In this document: positions 43,077 through 52,839 of the stretch, in pieces | How positions within the stretch are numbered: the stretch's first letter is position 1 | How the letters are laid out: each line of letters opens with the position of its first letter | DNA from: Xanthostigma xanthostigma | Lineage: Eukaryota; Arthropoda; Insecta; Raphidioptera; Raphidiidae | DNA: 64,000 bases | Direction of reading: 5' to 3' | Assembly: GCA_963575645.1 (NCBI GenBank) | Contig: OY754465.1 | Location: forward strand, 33,801,501 to 33,865,500 | Made by a program: the position numbers and the translations under genes | Notes under the pieces: generated by a model | Databases searched by the model: none | Told to the model about the DNA's origin: nothing | Seen by the model: only the letters and a program-made list of their open reading frames with translations

Positions 43077-43916
43077 TAAGAGTGTGTTCTGTTTGGAACC
43101 CAACCTGTGAAAGTAACTACAGACAATTTTGAATATTTGCTCTTTTATGTAGCTGATTTGAAGGGTGTCGTGGATGGTTTCAATATATGTATACTTTCTG
43201 AATTTGCCTATTACTCTAAGAAATTTATTTTGTAGAATTTGTAATTTTCTGTAGTTAGTTTCACTCGTTGAATTCCAAACAGGACACGCGTACGTAATAA
43301 TGGGCCTCACCATAGTTTTATATATAAGTAATTTATTTTGTTGACTAGTTAGTGAGTTTTTATTTATAATCGGATATAATTTAATTAATGCCGCTGTGGC
43401 TTTTTGAACTATATTATTTATATGTCTAGTGAAAGTTAGTTTGGAGTCCAGAGTGAGGCCCAGATATTTAATTGAATCCGACCAATTTATATATTTATTT
43501 TCTAATATTATTTGACTCTCATGTCGTGGTCTTCTTTTTGTAAATAGGATTGCTTCAGTTTTTGTACTATTTATTTTAATTTTCCATTTGTTAAAATGTT
43601 TTTGTATTTTGACAGCAGCGGTTTGCAATCTATTAGTTATAGTGTTAGTCCGATATGAAGTGCTGTATAAGGCTGTGTCATCCGCAAAAAGACACAGTTC
43701 GACATGAGGGGTTCTTGGTATATCATTAATAAATATACTGAATAAGGTTGGTGATAATACCGACCCCTGAGGAACGCCTGCATTTATTCCTTGATCATTA
43801 GATTTGAATGACTTATACGAGATATAAAATTTTCTATTAGTAAGGTACGATTTTATTATTTTTATTAAGTAAGTATTACTATTATTGTAAATGTAGTGTA
43901 TTACGTAGAATAACTG
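43077..43916 (-). pseudogene. Jockey-like LINE reverse transcriptase, 5'-truncated, interrupted at its C-terminus
   Basis: The minus frame is open from 43916 to the insertion junction. It contains the RT core INAGVPQGSVLSPTLFSIFI (palm motif) and LCLFADDTALYST with the FADD catalytic pair at 43677-43688. Then come a thumb-like region, KYLGLTLDSKLTF, ITYACPVWNSTS and QILQNKFLRVIGKF, all typical of Jockey-group ORF2. The first methionine of the 184-codon frame (43628) is internal and not a start. The endonuclease domain and the first RT blocks are absent. The apparent stop at 43074 is made by the junction with the foldback; the true tail is at 39665-39739. Confidence 0.9.
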
Positions 43917-43954
43917 CTACACTTCTATACCACAAAAACAACGAGAGCTGCGAT

Positions 43955-44035
43955 ATTGGTATGGCCGAGCGGTTAAAAGCGTTAGTCCAGTAATAGCAAG
44001 GTGCCGAGTTCGATTCCCGCTGACGCAAGTAATAT
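43955..44035 (+). ncRNA. tRNA-like sequence (SINE head or tRNA pseudogene)
   Basis: Box A TGGCCGAGCGG (43962-43972) and box B AGTTCGATTCC (44007-44017) are spaced as in a type II tRNA, and a T-run of eight or more follows at about 44036. The anticodon stem and acceptor stem do not pair properly, so it is not a working tRNA. It is best read as a tRNA-derived SINE head (Leu/Ser type) or a degenerate pseudogene. Confidence 0.55.
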
Positions 44036-44282
44036 TGTTTTTTTTTCTATTACATTTTATTTTTAATTTTTTCTCTAATTTTTTAATTGTTTTTTTTTTA
44101 ATCTATTATCTCAATTTTTTTTCATTATAATATGTACAGCGGAAAACTTGCGGGATGTGCACCTTTGGTTTTGCCAACTATTTTTAATTTAAGTATTTAG
44201 TCGCGTCAATGAAAACACGCAATACTTCGAACTTCGCAAGAACAGCTTCGATTTTAATGGTTTTATTTTTAATTTAGTTTTT

Positions 44283-44450
44283 TTATATTATTGAAAATCA
44301 GAAACAATATCTATGATATTTATGTAAAAAAAATGTAAAAAATACGTATCTATTTATAAGATTTGAATGAATACCTATCGTATGAAAACATTTTTATTAC
44401 ATAAATAGCATACCTAGATATTGTTTCTGATTTTCAATAATATAAAAAAC
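44283..44450. repeat. Hairpin palindrome flanking ATTGAAAATCAG
   Basis: The word TATTATTGAAAATCAGAAAC at 44287 is inverted at about 44422-44446, with similar arms around a centre near 44360. A related palindrome (ATTCATTCAAAACTTG) is found at 46965-47045. Confidence 0.7.
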
Positions 44451-44453
44451 CAG

Positions 44454-44555
44454 TGAAAGTATATGCCCAAGTAATTCAAGAATTACAAGGCGCGAAATTT
44501 TACATCATATACCCCGGTGTTTTGTTTGAAAATCGGTGTATATTTATCGTTCAGC
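44454..44555 (+). repeat. Coding-like module KPVxVYAQVIQELQGAKFYI, copy 1
   Basis: The plus frame reads VYAQVIQELQGAKFYIIYPG then VLFENRCIF, and the same frame exists in copies at 47225, 48920 and 52540. The copy here breaks off at the satellite start. This may be the end of an old transposon protein; no family was recognised. Confidence 0.5.
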
Positions 44556-44559
44556 CCGG

Positions 44560-46083
44560 AATAAAATTAGTCCGCCTTCTTTAAAAGTCCGCCATATCGA
44601 ATTTAGAGTGACGTCACTTTATTTTTCAAATTATTTTCAGCAAGCCCTTTCATTTGATACCCATATTGTAGGAAAGAATAATAAAATTAGTCCGCCATCT
44701 TTAGAAGTCCGCCATATTGGATTTAGAGTAAAGTCACTTTATTTTTCGAGTTATTTACAGCAAGCCCTTTAATTTGATACCCATATTGTAGGAAAGCATA
44801 ATAAACTTAGTCCGCCATCTTTAGAAGTCCGCCATATTGGATTTAGAGTGACGTCACTTTATTTTTCTAGTTATTTTCAGCAAGCCCTTTCATTTGATAC
44901 CCATATTGTAGGAAATCATAAAAAACTTAGTCCGCCATCTTTAGAAGTCCGCCATCTTTAGAAGTCCGCCATATTGGTTTTAGAGTGACATCACTTTATT
45001 TTTCGAGTTATTCACAGCAAGCCTTTTCATTTGGTACCCATATTGTAGGAAAGCATAATAAAATTAGTCCGCCATCTTAAGAAGTCCGCCATATTAGATT
45101 TAGAGTGACTAGAGTGACGTCACGTTATTTTTCGAGTTATTTTCAGCAATCTCTTTCATTTGATACCCATATTGTAGGAAAGCATAAAAAACTTAGTCCG
45201 CCATCTTTAGAAGTTCGCCATATTGGTTTTAGAGTGACGTCACTTTATTTTTCGAGTTATTCTCAGCAATCCCTTTCATTTGATACCCATATTGTAGGAA
45301 AGCATAATAAAATTAGTCCGCCATCTTTAGAAGTCCGCCATATTGGTTTTAGAGTGACGTCACTTTATTTTTCGAGTTATTCACAGCAAGCCCTTTCATT
45401 TGATACCCATATTGTAGGAAAGCATAATAAAATTAGTCCGCCATCTTTAGAAGTCCGCCATATTGGATTTAGAGTGACATCACTTTATTTTTCGAGTTAT
45501 TTTCAGCAATCTCTTTCATTTGATACCCATATTGTAGGAAAGCATAAAAAACTTAGTCCGCCATCTTTAGAAGTCCGCCATATTGGTTTTAGAGTGACGT
45601 CACTTTATTTTTCGAGTTATTTTCAGCAAGCCCTTTCATTTGATACCCATATTGTAGGAAATCATAAAAAACTTAGTCCGTCATCTTTGGAAGTCCGCCA
45701 TATTGGTTTTAGAGTGACGTCACTTTATTTTTCGAGTTATTCACAGCAAGCCCTTTCATTTGATACCCATATTGTAGGAAAGCATAATAAAATTAGTCCG
45801 CCATCTTTAGACGTCCTCTATATTGTATTTAGAGTGACGTCACTTTCTTTTTCGAGTTATTTTCAGCAAGCCCTTTCATTTGATACCCATATTGTAGGAA
45901 AGCATAATAAACTTAGTCCGCCATCTTTAGAAGTCCGCCATATTGGTTTTAGAGTGACGTCACTTTATTTTTCGAGTTATTTTCAGCAATATCTTTCATT
46001 TGATACCCATATTGTAGGAAAGCATAATAAAACTATTCCGCCATCTTTAGAAGTCCGCCATATTGGATTTAGAGTGACGTCAC
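44560..46083. repeat. Satellite array 1, 120-bp unit, about 13 copies
   Basis: Each 120-bp unit contains CCGCCATCTTTAGAAGTCCG, CCATATTGG, TTTAGAGTGACGTCACTTTA and CCCTTTCATTTGATACCCAT. The period of exactly 120 keeps one frame open, which explains the 328-codon frame at 45105-46091. The first unit is degenerate, and one unit (about 44929-45066) has a local duplication of the CCGCCATCTTTAG part. Every unit carries the palindrome TGACGTCA or a one-base variant. The array ends in a shared tail (46084-46190). Confidence 0.93.
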
Positions 46084-46290
46084 ACAGCTAACCATGCATT
46101 GTCATCCAAACTAAACGTGTATACAAATTTTCATCTCAATCGGTTGAAGATATCTGCTTCAAAATTACCGAAGGCATTCTAGTCGCTCACTTAGTAATTC
46201 AGTCGCTCACTTATTAATTTAGTCGCTCACTTATTATTTTAATATCTCAAGTTATTAAAACAGTATCTCATCATCAGTCACCAAGTTTTT
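46084..46290. repeat. Tail of satellite array 1
   Basis: CACAGCTAACCATGCATTGT is followed by a stretch found also after array 2 (59327-59430 and 59468-59580). Then AGTCGCTCACTTAGTAA or ATTAATT occurs three times in tandem. Confidence 0.75.
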
Positions 46291-46309
46291 TTTTTATTCA
46301 ACCGTTTTA

Positions 46310-46830
46310 TAATTCCCCTATTATTATTATATAAAACAACATTATAAGAGATAATATATTCTTTTACGCATGCGCCGATGTTCCCCAAAAACAATAGGCC
46401 ACTTCATATTTGCATATCAAACATCCTCCCAAAATTTGGTTTCAATCCGCTCATCCGTGGTGTCGGAATGGTAAGAAATGTCAAAAATGACGTTTAAATC
46501 TGTCAAAGTATTATGTTCTAATAATTAGTTATTCAAATTGTTAACTCAGAAGGCGTTGCATTTCACAAATATTCGAAACGGCATCCGTTTTTGAACAAAT
46601 GCTACCTTTTTATTTCATTATTGTAATTTAATAATATTATCGACCAATTTTATTTTAATCGGCCGACGTTACGAGCTAAGTTACGCGGAGACGAATCGAA
46701 CAAAAAAAAGTTTTTTAAAATCGGTTAAGGCGTTTGGGCTGTACGCGTGACACAAAAAACGTGACACACAGATTCACAGATTCACAGACAAAGCGAGTAC
46801 ATATAGGCGCTTTAGCTTAGGCTATTCGCG
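46310..46830 (-). repeat. Family A interior relative
   Basis: ACGCATGCGCCGATGTTCCC, ACAATAGGCCACTTCATATT and CCTCCCAAAATTTGG match the left part of the palindrome at 7450. The rest (AATCGGTTAAGGCGTTTGGG) matches 54560-54690. The ends are missing. Confidence 0.65.
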
Positions 46831-47224
46831 CCTAAAAACTAAATTAAAAAAAAAAAAAAAACATTAAAATCGAAGCTGTTTTTGCGAAGTTCGAAGTACT
46901 GCCTGTTTTCATTGACGCGACTAAATAAAAATATGAATTGATTGTCGAAGAAAAAAAAATGTTTTCATACGATATTCATTCAAAACTTGTAAAAAATATG
47001 TATTTATAAGTTTTGAATGAATATCGTATGAAAACATTTTTTTTTTACATAAATAGCAAAGATATTGTTTGAGCGGTTAGGGATAGTCAAGATTTTGAAA
47101 AAATCGATTTCTTTTTTTTGCATTTTCTTGTAGTCTGATGTTTCGAAAATATTCCCTGAAAATTTCAAGTAAATTGAATAAGTAGTTTCCGAGATGATTA
47201 TTAAAAATTAAAAAAGAAATAAAA

Positions 47225-47360
47225 CCAGTGAGAGTATATACGCAAGTAATTCAAGAATTACAAGACGCGAAATTTTACATAATATACCCCGGCGTTATGT
47301 TTGAAAATTGGTGTACCTATATTTTTAACGACACTTTGAGCTTAATAATCTAATTTATTT
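47225..47360 (+). repeat. Coding-like module, copy 2
   Basis: The frame continues as VYTQVIQELQDAKFYIIYPG, then VMFENWC, with FNDTLSLII near the end. It shares an AT-rich 3' flank (GAAAATATTGAAACACAGAA) with the copies at 48920 and 52540. Confidence 0.5.
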
Positions 47361-47438
47361 AATTTAATCTTAAAAAAAATAACAGCTGAAAATATTGAAA
47401 CACAGAAAAGAAAAAATCATTTTAATAATTTGTTAATA

Positions 47439-47446
47439 ATTTAGAT
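47439..47446. other. Target site duplication ATTTAGAT (left)
   Basis: It is repeated at 47974-47981 and brackets the hAT MITE. Confidence 0.92.
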
Positions 47447-47973
47447 CAGTGATTCTCAAAGTGGTCTATATCGACCCCCAGGGGTCGACGACAACTTTCA
47501 AGGGGTCCATGTCAGCGGGAAAAAAATTGGGGGTCCATGAAATGAAAATGGGGATCAACGATAGTGAGTCTCCTAAAAAAAAAGAAACAAACTGGACATC
47601 GTTAACCGAAGAGATTTAAGATTAAATCTAACTGAATTGATGCCAAATGTTGAAAATTTATTATTAAAGCATCGGGTTCATTCCTCACACTAAAAGCATT
47701 TATTTTTTGCTTAGTTATTTTATGTAACAGGAAGTAAATTTTAATTTGGTTCGTTTAATTTGAATCTAATTAATAAATGTATAAAACTAAACATTTCACA
47801 CTACATTTCACTACCGTTAAATCGTTCAAAGTGAGTAGCACTATACCGGTTGACAAAAATACATTTGAAATTAATTAATTTGCAAAAAATCAATATCAGA
47901 TAAGCAGAGGGTCTACCCAAAACCGAAAAACATGGCAAGTGGTCTACGAGACAAAAAAGTTTGGGAACCTTTG
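47447..47973. mobile_element. hAT-type MITE, 527 bp, copy 2
   Basis: The ends CAGTGATTCTCAAAGTGG and CAAAGGTTCCCAAAC (right end read inward), with the perfect duplication ATTTAGAT. It is the reverse-orientation partner of 12262-12799. Comparison of the two shows an intact non-autonomous family with no ORF. Confidence 0.93.
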
Positions 47974-48137
47974 ATTTAGATTTATCAAAATCGAAGCTCT
48001 TTTTGCGAAGTTCGAAGTGAAAGGCTTCATTGACGCGACTAATTATAATTTTGAATAATATAAACTGAAATTTGTTCGCAAAACCAAAAGTGCACATCCC
48101 GCAAATATTCCATTATATAATAAAAATTGAAAAAAAA

Positions 48138-48836
48138 TTGGTTGTCTGTAAAGTCGGTTTACGGACGATAGTTTTACGTGATAACGTATTCCGTAAACCT
48201 CCCAAAATTTGGTTTCAATCCGCTTATCCTTGGTGTCGGAATGATAAGAAATGTCAAAAGTGACGTTTGCAACTTACAAAGTATTATGTTCTAATAATAA
48301 TTAGTTATTCCAATAGTTAACTTAGAAGGCTTTGTTTTCACAAAATACTAATGTCAAAAAATAAACATTAGAAATGCAAGGTTTTCATGTTAAGATAAGA
48401 CATACGTTATTTTCTAATTTCCATGTACGGCAAACAAAGACGACCGACCGCGTCGCGCGCGCGCCATGCAATAGACAACAATGCATTTATACAGCTATTT
48501 TTCTATATAAATTTGTATAAAATATTTTTCTATATAAATTTGTATAAAAAAACTGTTTAGGCAAATTCTGTTATACGAAATCTATGTAAAATGTTCTCCT
48601 CTTTCGTTTAAGACTGGTTTCAAACCGATCTGATTTAAATTGAGCGAGAAATTAGCAAAAAGCACGCACAGGGTCAGGCGGAACGTTACGCGTTATGCGT
48701 TATGCGTTATGCGTTACGCGTTACGAACGTTAGGAACGTTAGGAACGTTACGTTACACTTTTTCGTACATGCAGCCGGTGTTTTATCAATTTATAATATT
48801 GGTGATTCATCAATTTATAAGACGTTATCACGTCAA
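48138..48836 (-). mobile_element. Family A element, about 700 bp copy
   Basis: Both ends are present, TTGGTTGTCTGTAAAGTCGG at 48138 and ACGTTATCACGTCAA at 48836, with A-runs on both sides. The variable run of GTTACGCGTTATGCG words at 48680-48750 is longer than in the other copies. It lies right after the composite foldback. Confidence 0.85.
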
Positions 48837-48919
48837 AAAGAAAATAACAATTGAATAAATATTTTAAAAAATTGAAAATAAATTACAAAAATTAATAATT
48901 AAAAATTAAAAAAGAAATA

Positions 48920-49070
48920 AAACCAGTGCGAGTATATGCGCAAGTAATTAAAAAAATACAAGGCGCGATATTTTACATAATATACCTACCCCTGCGTTAT
49001 GTTTGAAAATTGGTATATATTTTTAACGGCACTTTGAGCTTAATAATAGGTATAATATAATTTAATTAAT
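48920..49070 (+). repeat. Coding-like module, copy 3 (decayed)
   Basis: VYAQVIKKIQGAIFYIIY, then a frameshift. The 3' flank is shared with the other copies. Confidence 0.45.
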
Positions 49071-49120
49071 ATCAGTTGAAAATATTGAAAGAAAAAATCA
49101 TTTTAATAATTTATAAATAA

Positions 49121-50944
49121 CTAGCGGCCCTGTACGTGCTTCGCTACGTATAAAGTGAAATAATAAAAAAATTTAATTGGAACATCTATCTATCTATCTA
49201 TTTTATTAATTGCTAGCTATTTTAAAATATACATGTGCGTATATGTGTGTATGGAAATATATATGACTGCATACGTCAATAAAAAAATAGCGTAAAGTAT
49301 TCGTGGATAACTGGTCTTTAAGACACTTGCTCTATTTCGAGCACTCGGGCTGCGCCGTCGTGCTCGAAAGAAAATAGCGTAAAGTATTCGTGGATAACTG
49401 GTCTTTAAAACACTTGCTCTATTTCGAGCACTCCGGCTGCGCCGTCGTGCTCGAAAAAAAATAGCGTAAAGTATTCGTAGATAACTGGTCTTTAAAACAC
49501 TTGCTCTATTTCGAAGGTTCACTCCGGCTGCGCCGTCGTGCTCGAAAAAAAATAGCGTAAAGTATTCGTGGATAACTGATCTTTAAAACACTTGCTCTAT
49601 TTCGAAGGTTCACTCCGGCTGCGCCGTCGTGCTCGAAAAAAAAAAGCGTAAAGTATTCGTGGATAACTGGTCTTTAAAACACTTGCTCTATTTCGAGGGT
49701 TCACTCCGGCTGCGCCGTCGTGCTCGAAAAAAAAAAGCGTAAAGTATTCGTGGATAACTGGTCTTTAAAACACTTGCCGGTACTTGTAAAACTGATTCGC
49801 CGTCATCTTGATCTATGATATTGCATCTTTCGCTTCAAATTTAGGTTAAAAATTTATTTATTAAATTTATTTATTAAAATTACTCACCTATAATAATAAT
49901 TGTTTTTAACTTTCTTTCAAATACGTATTTATTTTAAGTCTCACTTGGATAGTAATTAAAGATTAACTGTCATAATATTTTGAAAACAATTGTTTCATTG
50001 TTTGTATAAAATTCCAAAACCTACTTACAATATTTAAGTATTTACATACGTCAAAAAATTGATTTTTAAAAAATGCCACTTTTGTTGCAATTTTATAACT
50101 CAAGAACGGACTCACCTATCCAAACCAAATTTTTAGACTTTGTTCGGACTATTTAGTAGATGGTTTATGTGAAGTTTTCACAAAATCGGTCGAGCGGTTC
50201 TTCATTTATCACATTTTTTATATATCTTGGCATTGATTTTTATAGATATTTGTTACAAAAAATGTAATAAATGAAGAACCACTCGATCGATTTTGTGCAA
50301 ACTTCACATAAACCATCTACTAAATAGTCCGAACAAAGCCTAAAAATTTGGTTTGGATAGGTGAGCCCGTTCTTGAGTTATAAAATTACAACGAAAAGTG
50401 GCATCTATATGTATAAAAATCAAAAAGCCACTTTTCGTTGTAATTTTATAACTCAAGAACGGGCTCACCTATCCAAACAAAATTTTTAGGCTTTGTTCAG
50501 ACTATTTAGTAGATGGTTTATGTGAAGTTTGCACAAAATCGGTTGAGCGGTTCTTCATTTATCACATTTTTTGTAACAAATATCTATAAAAATCAATGCC
50601 ACTTTTCGTTGTAATTTTATAACTCAATAACGGGCCTACCTATTCAAACCAAATTTTTAGGCTTTGTTCGGACTATTTAGTAGATGGTTTATGTGAAGTT
50701 TGCACAAAATCGGTCGAGCGGTTCTTCATTTATCACATTTTTTATATATCTTGGCATTGATTTTTATAGATATTTGTTACAAAAAATGAGATAAGTGAAG
50801 AACCGCTCGACCGATTTTGTGCAAACTTCACATAAACCATCTACTAAATAGTCCGAACAAAGCCTTAAAATTTGGTTTGGATAGGTGAGCCCGTTCTTGA
50901 GTTATAAAATTACAACGAAAAGTGGCATTGATTTTTATATACCT
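49121..50944. repeat. Tandem duplication unit 1 (1824 bp)
   Basis: The unit begins CTAGCGGCCCTGTACGTGCT and repeats from 50945. It holds a CTAT microsatellite (49183-49203), six copies of an about 90-bp subrepeat (49286-49780) and family A-like interior (49800-50060). It also has alternating forward and inverted copies of a block around CCATCTACTAAATAGTCCGA. Confidence 0.9.
49286..49780. repeat. Subrepeat array, unit about 86-92 bp, six copies
   Basis: Each unit starts TAGCGTAAAGTATTCG and contains AACTGGTCTTTAAAACACTT and GGCTGCGCCGTCGTGCTCGA. The length differs by a short insertion AAGGTTCA. The minus-strand frame (49217-49522) is a by-product of this period. Confidence 0.9.
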
Positions 50945-52499
50945 ACTAGCGGCCCTGTACGTGCTTCGCAACGTATAAAGTGAAATAATAAAAAAATTTC
51001 ATTGGAACATCTATCTATCTATCTATTTTATTAATTGCTAGCTATTTTAAAATATACATGTGCGTATATGTGTGTATGGAAATATATATGACTGCATACG
51101 TCAATAAAAAAATAGCGTAAAGTATTCGTGGATAACTGGTCTTTAAAACACTTGCTCTATTTCGAAGGTTCACTCCGGCTGCGCCGTCGTGCTCGAAAAA
51201 AAATAGCGTAAAGTATTCGTAGATAACTGGTCTTTAAAACACTTGCTCTGTTTCGAGGGTTTACTCCGGCGGCGCCGTCGTGCTCAAAAAAAAATAGCGT
51301 AAAGTATTCGTGGATAACTGGTCTTTAAAACACTTGCCGGTACTTGTAAAACTGATTCGCCGTCATCTTGATCTATGATATTGCATCTTTCGCTTCAAAT
51401 TTAGGTTAAAAATTTATTTATTAAATTTATTTATTAAAATTACTCACCTATAATAATAATTGTTTTTAACTTTCTTACAAATACGTATTTATTTTAAGTC
51501 TCACTTGGATAGTAATTAAAGATTAACTGTCATAATATTTTGAAAACAATTGTTTCATTGTTTGTATAAAATTCCAAAACCTACTTACAATATTGAAGCA
51601 TTTACATACGTCAAAAAATTGATTTTTAAAAATTGCCACTTTCGTTGTAATTTTATAACTCAAGAACGGACTCACCTATCCAAACCAAATTTTTAGGCTT
51701 TGTTCGGACTATTTAGTAGATGGTTTATGTGAAGTTTGCACAAAATCGGTCGAGCGGTTCTTCATTTATCACATTTTTTATATATCTTGGCATTGATTTT
51801 TATAGATATTTGTTACAAAAAATGTGATAAATGAAGAACCGCTCGATCGATTTTGTGCAAACTTCACATAAACCATCTACTAAATAGTCCGAACAAAGCC
51901 TAAAAATTTGGTTTGGATAGATGAGCCCGTTCTTGAGTTATAAAATTACAACGAAAAGTGGCATCTATATGTATAAAAATCAAAATGCCACTTTTCGTTG
52001 TAATTTTATATTTCAAGAACGGGCTCACCTATCCAAACTAAATTTTTAGGCTTTTTTCGGACTATTTAGTAGATGGTTTGTGTGAAGTTTGCACAAAATC
52101 GGTTGAGCGGTTCTTCATTTATCACATTTTTTGTAACAAATATCTATAAAAATCAATGCCACTTTTCGTTGTAATTTTATAACTCAAGAACGGGCTCACC
52201 TATCCAAACCAAATTTTTAGGCTTTGTTCGGACTATTCAGTAGATGGTTTATGTGAAGTTTGCACAAAATCGGTCGAGCGGTTCTTCATTTATCACATTT
52301 TTTATATATCTTGGCATTGATTTTTATAGATATTTGTTACAAAAAATGAGATAAATGAAGAACCGCTCGACCGATTTTGTGCAAACTTCACATAAACCAT
52401 CTACTAAATAATCCGAACAAAGCCTCAAAATTTGGTTTGGATAGATGAGCCCGTTCTTGAGTTATAAAATTACAACGAAAAGTGGCATTGATTTTTATA
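50945..52499. repeat. Tandem duplication unit 2 (about 1555 bp)
   Basis: Same order as unit 1, but only three copies of the 90-bp subrepeat (51111-51340). This explains the 269-bp difference. It ends in a GATATA microsatellite at 52497-52530. Units 1 and 2 are very similar, so the duplication is recent. Confidence 0.9.
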
Positions 52500-52530
52500 T
52501 ATATAGATATAGATATAGATATAGATATAG
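52497..52530. repeat. GATATA microsatellite
   Basis: About five GATATA units at the right end of the tandem duplication; this produces the SISIS/RYRYR frames on the two strands. Confidence 0.85.
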
Positions 52531-52539
52531 GTTCATAAA

Positions 52540-52740
52540 TATACCAGTGGGAGTATATGCCAAAGTAATTCAAGAATTACAAGGCGCGAAATTTTACATC
52601 ATATACCCCGGTGTTTTGTTTGAAAATCGGTGTATATTTAACGACACTTGGAGCTTAATAATGTTACTTAATTTACTTAATCTGAGAAAAAAATAACAGT
52701 TGAAAATATTGAAACACAGAAAGGAAACAATAATTTTAAT
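52540..52740 (+). repeat. Coding-like module, copy 4 (best preserved)
   Basis: The frame VYAKVIQELQGAKFYIIYPG, VLFENRCIFNDTWSLIMLLN continues to RKK and a stop at 52694. The sequence has no match I recognise. This copy directly follows the microsatellite, as if the segment has been captured with different neighbours. Confidence 0.5.
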
Positions 52741-52839
52741 AATTTCCTGGTTCTCTATGTACCTAATATGTTATTATGTCATGCAAAAATTAAACAAAGA
52801 ACTACCTAACTAACATCTTCAGAACAAAAGAACAACTGA

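Larger units (their letters stand above)
44138..48112. mobile_element. Composite foldback, about 4 kb, with 120-bp satellite inside
   Basis: The stretch TTGCGGGATGTGCAC to TTCGATTTTAATG at 44149-44261 is inverted at 47990-48106 (and again in part at 46855-46930). Inside, a second palindrome (44283-44340 with 44400-44450) precedes a coding-like module, the satellite and a family A interior segment. The hAT MITE 47447-47973 is a later insertion near the right end. No transposase was seen, and target duplications are not clear. Confidence 0.65.

Noticed and set aside
43955-44035. Functional tRNA gene
   Set aside because: The anticodon and acceptor stems do not pair, despite good A and B boxes.
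44560-46083. CRISPR array
   Set aside because: Units are directly joined with no unique spacers, and the context is a eukaryotic genome.
45105-46091. 328-codon open frame with a 40-residue repeat
   Set aside because: It is the 120-bp satellite read in one frame. The period is a multiple of three, the frame has no start context of its own, and array 2 shows the same effect (58598-59104).
49217-49522. 101-codon minus frame with ASVLKTSY repeats
   Set aside because: It is produced by the 90-bp subrepeat.
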